Positions 1-11,347 of a stretch of DNA of 64,000 bases are shown one piece after another. The DNA comes from Lobulomyces angularis (taxonomy: Eukaryota; Chytridiomycota; Chytridiomycetes; Lobulomycetales; Lobulomycetaceae), in NCBI GenBank assembly GCA_027604685.1, contig JADHYX010000047.1, forward strand, positions 19,480-83,479, read 5' to 3'. The notes under the pieces were generated by a model, which saw nothing but the letters and a program-made list of their open reading frames with translations, was not told the DNA's origin and did not search any database. Position 1 is the stretch's first letter. Every line of letters starts with the position of its first letter. Made by a program: the position numbers and the translations under genes.

Positions 1-2247
1 TAGTACTACATATGACTTGACGCATTCCTTACAGCATAGTTATTTGCAAACTACTAGTAATAAAGGTCAAACTATCATAGATGACAGATATTGGTTCAAT
101 CAGTATTTACAAAAACCACTCTTAGAAGGTGGATTAGAACTAAAACCATGGTTGCTGAAAGTTATTTGTGGTAAGTTGGAAACAATTTTCACTTTGTAAT
201 TTTTTTTTTTTGTAAATAGGATTTACTGGTTCCATTAATTTTAAAGACATTCCAATTGAAGAAGATGATACATCGGTGGTCAACACATTTACTGTGACAT
301 TGATATCCCGATTAAGCATAAAAAGATTAGGCACTCGTTACATCAAAAGAGTATGCTATTGAAATTTGAGGTTTTTATAATTTTTTTTTTTTTTGAAAGG
401 GACTTGACTGGGAAGGAAATGCAGCAAATTCTGGTAATACGATTATTATTTATTCAATAATATTTAAAAATTTTTTTTTTTAAAGTTGAAATGGAACAGC
501 TTTGTTTTCACCATGACTATATTAATAATAAATTGATTTCTTCATACGTTCAATTAAGAGGTTCGGCTCCAGCAGTTTGGAAGCAAACGTTAGATTTGTC
601 TTATCGACCAGAACTGGGTATTAAGCCTATGACAGATGAAAAAGTTTGGAGAAGTATCCATAAACATTTACATGACTTAAAATGTCAGTACATCGGAGTT
701 AATGAAAATGAAAAAGATAACGGTTTAGTTATTTGTGTTAATTTATTAGATACAACTGGATTTGAAGGCGATTTAACGCAAAATTTCAGTGATGCCATCG
801 AAAAATTTAACAGTGAAAAAGTTGTATACGAAGGATTTCCAATACATAAATGGTGTAAAAAATTAAACTTTAGAAACATGGACATCTTAATGAACCGAGT
901 TCAGGATGGATTAGTTAATTCAGGTATTTTTATTTTTTTTTAAACCTTTTGCAAGATTAAATTGCTAATATTAACTAAAAATGGTAGGCTATTTCCTTGC
1001 TGATGGTGATGTTCCTACTTTATCGCAAAAAAAAGTTACTCCAATGCTTGTAAAGCAATTGCAAACCGGATTGTGTCGAGTTGTAAGTTTTATAGCGTTG
1101 CAGTGTATTATTAACAAACATAAAAAAAAAAAGAGCTGTTTGGATTCTCTTGATCGCACAAACTTAACCTGTTCACTGTTTGCAAAGTTTATGATTCCCT
1201 TACAAATTAATGCACAAATAAAAAAAGAGGTGTATTATGCTATACCGATAAATGGTGTGACCTCAACATTAGATTCTGAAGGATCTTTATCAACAATAAA
1301 GAAATCCATGGATATTTCAATGAAATATTTAACTAATCTATGGGCTGACTCCGGTGATGCTATATCAATTTTATACGCTGGTACGAAAGCTTTAAAAGGC
1401 GATGTTACGAGAACTGGAAAACGGCAATGGATTCAAGGTAGTTTGGATGATGGAGTAAACAGTTTGACTAGATACTATTTAAATAACTTTAGTGATGGTA
1501 GAAAGCAAGGTACTTTATTTTTTTTTTCTTTTTAAGTTCCTATGCTAAAGTTTCTGTATGATAGATGCTTACGATCTGTGGTCAGGTAAAGTAACCACAT
1601 CAGAAATGCAGAAGGCTACAGAGCAATCTTCTACCAATGGTGTTTCCAAAGTTGGCCATTGTAATGGCACTCAAAAGCCGATTATAACGAAAACAAAGGG
1701 ACTGGGTAAGATGTTTATATAATTTAAATTTTAATTATATGTCAAAAAACAATTTTTATTTAAAATCTGTAGGTTACTTTTTACCTCCTTTCCTAGTCGA
1801 TAGAATAGAACCATTACTACAAGCTACATTAGATTACACTGGTAGCAGCTTACCAAGCCAGATAAAAACTGCTAAATTTATTAAAACCAATCAAAATTCA
1901 ACTTTGGCAAGGTATGAAATATTAAATTAAAAAATAGGAGAAAATCTATATTTTGTTTTATTTTATTTTTTTTGAAGTTTAATTGCTGGTGTCAAGCTTT
2001 ATGCACCAGAACAAGTTATCAATGTTATTGAATTTACTGGAAAAGTTACAGTTTTTATGTATTTGTTGGTAAATTGCAAAAATGATTAGAATTTTTTTTA
2101 TATTTTTATCACAGTTTTTAATAAATTTTTTTTTAGATTATTGTTAAAATATTTCAAATTAATGGTGAAATCATTGTTGACAAGCAAAAACTCAACTTGA
2201 ACAGAGATCAATCTAACCACGAATTTCTTATGACAGATTTGGATTAA
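1..2247 (+). CDS. Sac-domain phosphoinositide phosphatase (5'-truncated)
   Basis: The start lies left of the window; at least eight exons are visible. The catalytic CX5R(T) signature of Sac phosphatases reads SCLDSLDRTN near 1133-1165, formed across an intron. Downstream is the typical Sac block WADSGDAISILYAGTKALKG followed by DVTRTGKR and RYYLNNFSDG (about 1338-1500). Upstream is RGLDWEGNAANSVEMEQ, matching the family's R-G-x-D-x-x-G-N-x-A-N-x-V-E-x-E-Q box. Known Sac enzymes remove phosphates from phosphatidylinositol phosphates on endomembranes. No inositol 5-phosphatase domain follows, so this is not a synaptojanin. The C-terminus (LPPFLVDRIEPLLQATLDYTG and beyond) is not recognised and has no obvious membrane anchor of the Sac1 type. 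The signature has Ser where most family members have a second Cys (CLDSLDR versus CLDCLDR). The family call is firm; the subfamily is open. Confidence 0.88.
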
Positions 2248-2923
2248 AAATAAAAAATTCTTTTTTTGTTTTAGATTTTTTGCTGATCTTCTTCCTACCT
2301 ATTTATTTTCTTTAGAAACACTTTTTTTTTTGCTCAACTATTTTATTAAACTACTATCGTTTTTGTTTTATTTAAAAAATTATTCTTTAGACAAATAAAA
2401 ACTTCTCTTTTTTATTTTTTTGTGCAATAAGATTTGAAGTAATTGGTAAGAATAAAATTTTATTGGAAAAAAAAGAAATTCTGCTAAAAAAATGTTAAAT
2501 TTAAGATTGTAGTACCTTTTTTTACACAAAAAAAAAAAGGTAATATAAATTGTAGAAAAAAAAAAATTTTGTTTTTGCAGAAGTGGTAATTAAATTATCC
2601 AGTGTAATTTGCGTTGTAGTCTATCTCTACTTTTTTCTGCTAAGTAATTAAATTTTAATTAGTAAAAAAAAAATTTTTTTTATGAAGAAAACAGTTTTTT
2701 TTTATTCCTTTTTTTTTTTTTTTTTAATACAAATATAGCTATATTTTTATCTTTCAACCTTTTTAAAAATATATGCTATCAAATATTCTTTATATAATAT
2801 TTTTTTAATCTAAATTTTAATATAGTTAAGAAAAAAAAAATAAAAAAAAAAATTTATATGTTTAGTATTTCAAATACAATCCATTGTAAGGGTACTTTTA
2901 AAGTTGGTTTTTTTTTTCTATAA
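2248..2923. other. Intergenic, convergent 3' ends
   Basis: This stretch lies between the 3' ends of the Sac phosphatase (+) and the lipase (-). It is made of A and T homopolymers with several AATAAA-like stretches; I see no coding signal or RNA gene. Confidence 0.6.
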
Positions 2924-4261
2924 TTAACAGAATGGACCAAATGGAACATCGTAATAACCCACAAGATGATCAATTAGATCTCCAGCAGTTTGAAATCTAG
3001 TAAGCAAACTCAACATCTTTGCTAAGGTGTTCAGATCTGCAAAATCTCTTTGTCCAGCAGAGCAACTTTTATCTTCGTTTACTGTGGAGGAACAGGTTTT
3101 CGTTTGTTTATTAAAATCAATCCTGAAAAAAAAATAAAAAAAAAGTTTGATAAATATCAAATTTGTAAATTTGTTTTAAAGCTTTAAAATTATGCAACTC
3201 ACCAGTATTCTCTTCTATGATGCTCCCAAGCACCAACACCATTAAGGTTAACGGAAGGAAGGTGTGTTACAAGGTCAGTTTCATGAGTGACTCTAAATAT
3301 CCTATCACCAAAAAGTTTGTTTACTCTGGTGGAAAACGCAGGATTACCAACTCTTGGTTGGCCGTAAGTGTATATTTGAATTTTTGATGCTTGATTTGGA
3401 AAGTAAGTTGCTAAGTCTAATGCTGCCACAGTAGCCATTGCACCTCCTGTACAGTTCATATAATTAAATTTTGAAAAATGCAAAATTTGTTTTTACCTAA
3501 GGAATGTCCTGTTAATCTGATGTGTGAGTCAGGATAACTTTGCAGGAGTTTTCCAACATTACTTCTGATCAAATTTTGAACAACTTTATATCCACTATAA
3601 AATGAACAGGTTTTGTTAAAATTAAAAAAAATACAAAATAAAATATTACGCTTGGAATCCCTTGTGAACCTTAACACCTTCAGAGGCAGGAGCACTTTCC
3701 AGAGGAACTTGCTCCAAATTTAAGTCAATAATAGCACTTCTAATACTTAAAGTTCCACGAAAAGATATAATGATTGCCTTTAGTGCAGTATTGTATACAA
3801 TAAAGCCAGTAGTGTCTTCTTTTAAAGTGTCAAATTTTTCTACAAAAATAGTATTTGGAGTTTTGGTGCATCGAGTATTGCAACTCCAGTTGTTTAAACC
3901 AAAAAGGCAATATGCAGCACCTGAATATAATTGCATTCTAAAATAATTAAAATTAATTTTTTAATAATTTTAGATACTGATTTAGATTCTGAACGACAGC
4001 ACTGCTTGCTGAAATTGTGCGAGAATTGTTAGATGTTGTTACAAATTTGTCAGTGACTCCAGAAACAGCATAAATTTGTGCAGAGGTAGGATTTTCTATG
4101 GTGGCAAGTCTGTTAATGTCAGCTTCACTTGCATTTGGAAGGTAGTCTTTGTAAACCTTTTTACGGATTTCAAACTCTGCTGGTGTAAATTTGTTCTCCA
4201 ATGGAGTGGAAAGACAAATGGAACTCAATATTGAACTGATAACCAAAAATAAAAGTTTCAT
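2924..4261 (-). CDS. Secreted class 3 lipase (triacylglycerol lipase)
   Basis: Four or five exons encode an alpha/beta-hydrolase of the Rhizomucor-type Lipase_3 family. The ATG at 4261 opens a signal peptide (MKLLFLVISSILSSICLS) followed by a prosegment-like stretch. The nucleophile elbow GHSLGGA is formed across an intron near 3500/3445. The acid is probably the Asp in HETDLVTHLP (about 3270) and the catalytic His that in DHLVGYYD (about 2965). The segment IIISFRGTLSIRSAIIDL (about 3720-3775) is the conserved FRG(T/S) strand before the lid. Cysteines in SCNTRCT and near the C-terminus suggest disulfides. Known family members hydrolyse triglycerides outside the cell. The order of the triad and the spacing are normal, so the enzyme should be active. 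It lies opposite the Sac gene, with a 2-kb gene-poor region upstream. Confidence 0.93.
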
Positions 4262-6315
4262 ATCTATAAATTTTCTATAATTTTACTGTTTTTATTCTGA
4301 ATTTTTAACCAGCAGTCTTTAACACTATTTATATCTAAAAAGAAAAAGAAAAACTTTACGGCATTGCACCTAAAGGAACTTTTTTTTTTTTTTTTTCTTC
4401 TCCGTAATAAAAATTTTTCCATTATTAAGTAATAGAACCATGTTTATATTTTTTTTTTTAAAAGTTTTAAAAAGAAGTGAATTATCATGAAAAATTAATA
4501 ATCTTCTTTTGATGCTGAACCCCGCATCTGATGTTTACTTACCTTTAGTAAGTTTAATCACCAACAAAGCACTGGATTTTATTCTGCGGTTTTTGAAAGA
4601 AAAAACTTGCAAATATTGCGTTAAAAGTAAATATGTTTAAAATTTAAAATTTAAGGAATTTCAAACATTTTATACTACTAAATCTAGTAATTTTTCCAAT
4701 ATAAAAGTAATTAAATTATATATTTAAAAAATTTCTAAACATAATTTTTTCAGGGATAGCTAATGTGTAAATTCCTTTTCTTTTTTTTTCCCCGACGTGG
4801 AGTTAATATATTTTTTGGGCAACCCAACAAAAAACAAAAGATCAAAATAAGTTCGGTAAAATTCTATACAGTTTCAAAAAGTTTAGCAAACTTTTTAATT
4901 CTTTAATGTGATTATAGCTGCACAGGTTATTTTTGCAGAGCTTAAGTAAATTATTTCCTGTAATTTGAGTGTATTTTGATGTTAAGTTTGCAGATTCGAT
5001 GGTTTTAAACAGTTGATTTTTGCGAAAGAGAATACATGAAATTACCAATAATTAAATGATCTCTTAAGTCTAAATATTAAAGTCTAAAAATTCTACTCCT
5101 CATTTTTCAAGAAAAAGAAAAGGTCTTTCTTTCCAAAATTCCTTCAATTTTTTTTTCTTTTTTTTATCCATATTTTGTTAATATAAAATTTAATGATTCA
5201 GTTATCTAATTGCAAATTACTACTCAATAATTTTCTGTATCTTTAGTGTATTTTCTACAACTAATTCTATGTTGATGTTTCAAATGCATTAAGTATCTTG
5301 CCTAAAAAATTCTAAAAATTGAAAACTTAAACTAAGTTTATTGATTATCGTTGAGAGCATTTAATTTCTTTTAATTGCATTGAAGAATTACAGAAATTGA
5401 AAACTTGTCTAGAGTCGTTAGTTCAAAAATTTAATTATAGCTTGAATATAATTAAAAACTTGATCGATTTATTACCGCTCATTTTGGTGCACTTAAAATT
5501 ATTTTCTTTATGTCACCTCTTCTGAAAAAAATGGAAAGCAGCAATTTTCCATCAACCAACGTGTGCTGTATAAATTTCTATATGTTTTTATAATTTTACT
5601 AATTATTTACACTATTTCAGTTGAAAATTTGTATAAGATCGTACCAAAAAGCAGCTTTTACTGTTACAGTGAGAATTTAAGAAAGATTCACAATGAGAAT
5701 ATCATCATTCTTTTTGATGAAGTTTGAGTCAAAAAACTCGAAGTTTATTCATTTTTAGTTGACAAAAAAAAAAAGAAGTTTGGTTTAATTGGCTTCATCA
5801 AATTTATTCATGCAATAGATAATGACTGACAGTTAAGAGATTACAAAGGTGTAAAAGAATAATTTTTCATGAAAGATTTCACCTTAAAAATGCAAGCTAT
5901 TTGTGTAGAGAAGGAAGTTACGAGTTAGGAAGTGCTAAAATTAATTTTGAATTTAAAATTTTCATATTATGTACTACAAAGAATGTCGTTGTTTTTTTAT
6001 TTTTCTTTTTGTAAAGAAATAGTTGACTTTTTTTAAAATGAAAAAAGAAATATCATTATTTTTTTATTTTTAATTATTTTTTTAGTCTTAAATAGGCATA
6101 AATACAAGAAAAAGAATTTCAAAGTTTAAATGTGAAATTAATAATTGTACAATTTTTTTTTTTTTTTCTTATATATTCACCTGAAATGTAGTTCCAATTG
6201 TTTTTCAAGTTCCTACCAAAAAAATTTATATTCAATATTAGTATTTCATTAATATATAAAGTGAACAGTTTGGTTAACAAATTTTGTAGAATTTTTACAA
6301 AAAAAAATTGCATTT
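4262..6315. other. Gene-poor region
   Basis: About 2 kb between the lipase start and the 3' end of the AAA-ATPase gene. No ATG-initiated ORF with convincing composition is present. The right half contains a possible decayed transposase reading frame, listed separately. The stretch of about 250 bp next to 4262 presumably holds the lipase promoter; no specific site could be recognised. Confidence 0.5.
5581..5905 (+). pseudogene. Possible decayed P-element/THAP9-like transposase fragment
   Basis: Read in the frame starting at 5581, the translation contains NIIILFDEV-stop-VKKLEVYSFLVD, then KKFGLIGFIKF, then further stops. The order 'LFDEV/M - x - (I/V)KK - xxVY - G-(L/I)-IGF' resembles the DDE-region block of P-element/THAP9-type transposases, where the Asp lies in an L-x-D-E-M-x-I context followed by a G-x-(I/V)-x-GF block. 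At least three in-frame stops (at about 5725, 5827 and 5860) rule out a working gene. No terminal inverted repeats or target duplications were found by eye. This is recognition from memory in AT-rich DNA where chance matches are easy, so confidence is low. Confidence 0.28.
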
Positions 6316-9300
6316 TTAAATCACCTCATAGACCATGTTCCTGTCATGCACAAATTCGTATTTAATCAAAACAGAACTTAAAATCCTGGAAATTTTTTCT
6401 AATTGATAAACACTTTTATTTTCAGTCAACGATAAAATATTGTTTTTTAAACTTAAATATTTTGTTTCTTCCAATGTTAAATTTTTATCAACATAATTAT
6501 CAAACGATATCTTGTCTGTAAATTTTTTTTTGTTTTCTGTAATAACAACGTCAGCATCGGTGACATTTTTTAATGTTTGAATAGTAACATTCTCATCATT
6601 TTCATGGTATATCTCAGTTGAGCTATTTTCTTTTAAATTTGTAAGATTTTCTTCACAATTAAATTTGTTCAAAAAATCCCTTCTTTTTTTTAATTCTTGT
6701 CCACGAAATCTGTAATGTTTGGATATAGTATTTTTAGTCTCATAAGCAGTAGGTAAAATTTTTGATACCTAATCACGTAAATAACAAATTTAGTTATTCT
6801 AAAATATAAAATATACATAATTATTTATATATATATTCTTTTATATTTTTTAAAAAACAAAAAACCAACCATCAAATGAAATTTTTGATTAGCGATTAAA
6901 TTTAAACTTAATTTAACTTCTTCAATCAAAAATTCTAAATCTTCGTACCAATCGTTCCAAGTAAAATACTCTAGTCCATTTATTTTTTTTTTAATAGCAT
7001 TGAACTTTTCATAAAATTTTTCTATGACAATAAATTCCTCATCAATACAATTTTCCTCTGGTAAATTTTTTTTACTTCCAAAATTTTTTTTTATGTTTAA
7101 GGTCATTAATGCCTCTAAAAGTTTTGAATTTATTGTGTTTAAGGTATCTTTATCCTAAAAAAAAAGCAATAAAATAAAATTAATTTTTCTTCCTTTAATT
7201 TCTATTTATTTTTTTTGTTTTACAAAAGTTTCCAAATATTTCTTGGCGGCGTTGTCATTGATCAGTTTTGGAGGAGGATTTGACACTTCCTTTAAAACTC
7301 TTTTTGGGTTAATTACAACAACCTCATCCTTTTTTTTATTCAAGTTTCGTATCTTGCTAAACATAGAATGAAAAAATTCCTCTCTTTCAAACTAAAAAAA
7401 AAAGGATTATTTGTAAAGCCAAAAAAAAAATCTTACCAATGTTGGTTTTGCAGAAATATCAAAATTTTTTGTTTCCAAAAAATGGGTATCATTTTTTTTT
7501 AAACCAGACGTACACAGTAGAATTTTTAAATCACTAGGTAGAATATTAACAGAACACTCTACAGTAGCAATAATAACGACTTCATTTGAGGTCTATAAAA
7601 ATAAAATAAATAAAGAAATTTCATTTGTATAAAATATTAAAAAAAAAACATACACCAAGATTTTTAAATAGACTTGAAAAGACAATTTTTTGTGCAGTAT
7701 TAAAATAATTCCACAAAATTTCTATATTTGGTAAATAAAGGACAGCAAAAGGATGCTTAATAATTTCTTGAAATTTTTTTACTAAAGTGCTTTCCACGTC
7801 CTATGAAGAGAAAATTATTCATTTTTTTTGTACTTTTTATTAATTTTTTCTTTAACATATTGATTGAGTTTTCTATTATTACATTTCCTGCTTCAGAGTT
7901 TAAAGCTGTTGTATTTAAACATTGTATATAGTACTTTTCTGTTTCTAGTTTTTCCAAAATACAGCTACTAATGTACTACAGAATCACATAAATTAAACAA
8001 TTAAAATTTTTTTAAAATGAGCATTTGTTGTCAGGTTGAGTATTAAAACATTACCTTATGACCAGATCCAAATTCTCCTGATATTAAAACTATCGGATGA
8101 AACAAGGTAAAATAGTGGTAATCATTTTGAATTAATGTGTCATTGTCAATAAGCAATTTGTTCTCTTCTTTTTTAGAAAGTAAAATTTTGCAAAGCGTCT
8201 CAACGTACGGTATAATTTCTTTAATTTTCTGACTTAAAAGTGGTTTTAATTCTGGTGGTAAAGGAAACCAACACATAGAGTTTAGTGACCCACTTCTTTT
8301 TGTGGAGGGGATTAATTTTTTCATACTTTCATTAAAATCGTTTCGAGAAACGGCAATATTACTCGCGTCAATAATATATTTTTTATCGTAATTTTCATAA
8401 ATTTCTGGGTAAGTTCTTCTTATGGCTGTTAAAACCGCTTCAGTGCATAGAGCTTTAATATCCGCACCGCAATATCCTAAGCAAGCAAAGATTACAAAAT
8501 AATTTAACATGTGAAATTACCTGTAGTCTTTTTTGCAATATCTTGAATAAGACTTTTTGGGAGTTGTGGATTCCAAGTAGTAGTGGCAATTTCAATAATT
8601 TTTTTTCTTGCATGAAGAGATGGAATTCCAAAATAAAACTCCCGATCAAAACGTCCAGGTCTATTGGCATAAAAAAAGAGTATTTAAATAAATTTGCATA
8701 CCGACGCAATGCCGGGTCAATTGCATCAATTCTATTTGTAGCCCCAATAACTATGACTTGACCTCCTTTTGAAAAAACAATATAAAAATTAAATTATTCT
8801 GTGTACAGCTGTAAATACGTGAGTCCAGTCCATCCATTAAAGCCAAAAGAGTAGATACAATTGAACTATGAATTTGATCCTGCTTGGAGCTTCTCACTGG
8901 TGCTAAACCTATATTTTTATATTTTTAAATTCTTAAATTTTAAAAAAGTAAAATGAATTTCACCATCAATTTCGTCAAAAAAAATTATACTTGGTTGCAT
9001 GGTTTTTGCTTGCTCAAACAGTAATCTAAGTTGTCTTTCACTTTCGCCAATCCATTTTGAAAGAATATCAGCCCCCTTCCGCATAAAAAAGTTAACCTTT
9101 TGTGTCGAACTAGAACAACTGGATGCTAAAGCCCTCGCCATTAAAGTTTTTCCGGTTCCAGGAGGACCTTTTGTCAAGTCTCATATTAGGTATAACAAGT
9201 ATCATTAAAATGCTTACCGTAAAATAAAACACCTTTAGCTGCAGCAACATTAAAATTTTTGAAAACTTGTGGGTATAATAACGGTAATGTCACCTAACAT

Positions 9301-10728
9301 ATTTAGCATATTTAAGCAATATCGAAAAATTTTGCGTTACCATTTCTTTTAGAGTTCTAATATGTTCATCAAAACCACCAATCTGCTCAAAATCGACTTT
9401 TTCTACATTTAATGGATCAATATCTGCCAAACCCAAATTTTTATACTTAGGGATTAAGTAATGTTTACAATTTTCAAAAAAAATTTTTTCTGCAGGATCT
9501 TCAGAATTCTGTGGAAGAAAATTGGTAAAAATTTAAAAAAAAAAAAAATAGATTACCTGCAACATTTTAGAATGTATTGGTTGAAGTAATTGAAGTATAC
9601 TAAACTCTTCCTCCTCTATCTCACCCTCATCCTCAGAATTTTCAACATTTTTTTTTTTTATTTGAGAAAAATTTAAGGATGAATTATTATTGTCGTTATT
9701 GCTGACACTATTACTTATTTTTAATTCTTCATCTAACAACTGTTTCAATTCTTTTCCTTCTTTCGAGTTGGTGGGAGGTAAAAAAAAAGAAGAATAATTC
9801 TTTTTTGAATTATTTCTTCTTGATTTTCTTTTATTCTGCATCCTAATTCTTTTCCTTGATCTAAGTCTGACCAGAAAAAAAAAACGGGTTAATAAAAAAT
9901 TTCCTTTTTAAATTATTTTTTTATTGTACTTATAACCCGAATCTGAAATATGCTCCACAGACTCTTCTTCATCGGATTCATCCTTAAAACTATCTCCATT
10001 GTCTTCAAAACTAGAAATTCCTTAAAATAAATGAGTGCTATATTGTACCTGGAAATAAGTTCTTCATTTGACTCATATTTTAAAGATTCTGCTTTATCAC
10101 TTGAAATCATTGAAATTGACGACGAGGACGGCGATCCAATTGTTTCCGCTTTTCTAAGAAAAAAAAAGAAAACGTTGTAAAAGTAAACTTGTTAACATTG
10201 TGTAGTAGATAATACTTGTTTGAAGCATCCACTTGTTGAACACCAAGGAATCCATTTTTATTTACATTTGGTATTTTATTTTCTATTAAATTAAATTCCG
10301 CTGTACCCAGTGAATTTCTAGTTTTTCTACCTTTTAGAACTACGTCTAACGAATTTGAAAAAGAACGGCAAGACTGACTTTTTTTAGAATTTCGTTCGTC
10401 ATTATTTGAGTAAAAATTATTTTTTTTAAAAACTGCACTTTTTGTAAATTCGTCACTTTTATCAAATTCAGAAGAATCTAAGTTAATATAAATCAATTTT
10501 CAATAATTATTTGAAGTTAAATATTAAGTTACTGTTTAAAAGATCATTTGAGTAGAAATTACTGGAGTTTGCTCTAGTACTACAACTTCTAGTTGATCTT
10601 CTAAAATTTTTCGTTAATTTTCGAGGCCTCAGGTTACAATTAAAGGAAGATTTCTTGCGGTGAACATTAGAATCGCTAGATGTCTCCGATTCGCTGGAGT
10701 GTTGCTGCAACCTCTTTCTACTTAACAT
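6316..10728 (-). CDS. Yta7/ATAD2-type AAA ATPase with two AAA modules and a degenerate bromodomain
   Basis: A long gene of about 16 exons. The ATG at 10728 starts [11 protein letters not shown]; a longer frame upstream lacks an ATG. The N-terminal third is basic then acidic ([14 protein letters not shown]), as in chromatin-bound Yta7/Abo1/ATAD2. The block [16 protein letters not shown] (about 9350-9400) opens the first AAA domain. Walker A is GPPGTGKT (about 9165, joined over an intron) and Walker [10 protein letters not shown] (about 8960), followed by [15 protein letters not shown]. The second AAA domain is degenerate: its P-loop reads GEFGSGHK (about 8060) and its Walker B region [10 protein letters not shown] (about 7720), as in the family. 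The C-terminus (about 6730-7150) aligns by eye with the bromodomain of ATAD2 only in its later helices. Known relatives remodel or evict H3-H4 nucleosomes. Introns are mostly 40-70 nt. Exon joins in the low-complexity N-terminus are less certain. Confidence 0.9.
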
Positions 10729-11347
10729 TTTTATTTTTTTTTTTTTTGCAGGATACAATCATAATTCTTGGTAAGCCCCAATTATCCACAACAATTACAA
10801 TGAAATCAACTCAACAAGGTAAATTATGTTCTAGTTTTAATAATCGCTGAATAGATTTCTTAATCCAAACCTTTTTCGTTGTTTAAAAAACTTCAGAGTT
10901 GCGGTAATGTTATATAGTTAGAAACTGAATACACTCATCTCTCTACTTTCTTCTTTAAATCCTTCAAATTACTTAACCAGCTTAAAATTTACAAATAATG
11001 GTCGTTTTGTCATAAGTATAAATTTTTAATTTTACGTATATTATACAACTTTGATAACTAATTTTATTATTTTTTCTAAATATATCGTTTTTATTTTTCT
11101 TCTTATACAATTAAATACTTTGTTATCCTGGTATACTATTACTAACAATCAATTTTACTTAATGTGAATTTTAATTTTAGTTATTTATTTTTTTATTCTT
11201 CCTTTTTAGAATTTAATATTTTATATAAGACGGCCATCAACAGTATTCTACTTTTTATTAAATGTACTTGATTGGTTAAAAAAAAAATGAAATAAAAAAA
11301 AAAATTATTGCAAAAATAAAAAGTTGAACCATAGTTTAATTGAAACA
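10729..11347. promoter_or_regulatory. Divergent upstream region of the AAA ATPase and the membrane-protein gene
   Basis: About 620 bp between two divergent start codons. It contains T-runs directly upstream of the ATG at 10728 and A-runs before the ATG at 11348. No ORF, RNA gene or recognisable binding-site cluster was seen. It should hold both promoters. Confidence 0.45.

Noticed and set aside
4842..5048. 68-codon minus-strand open frame
   Set aside because: It begins with TTG, has no recognisable features and lies in AT-rich DNA where such frames occur by chance.
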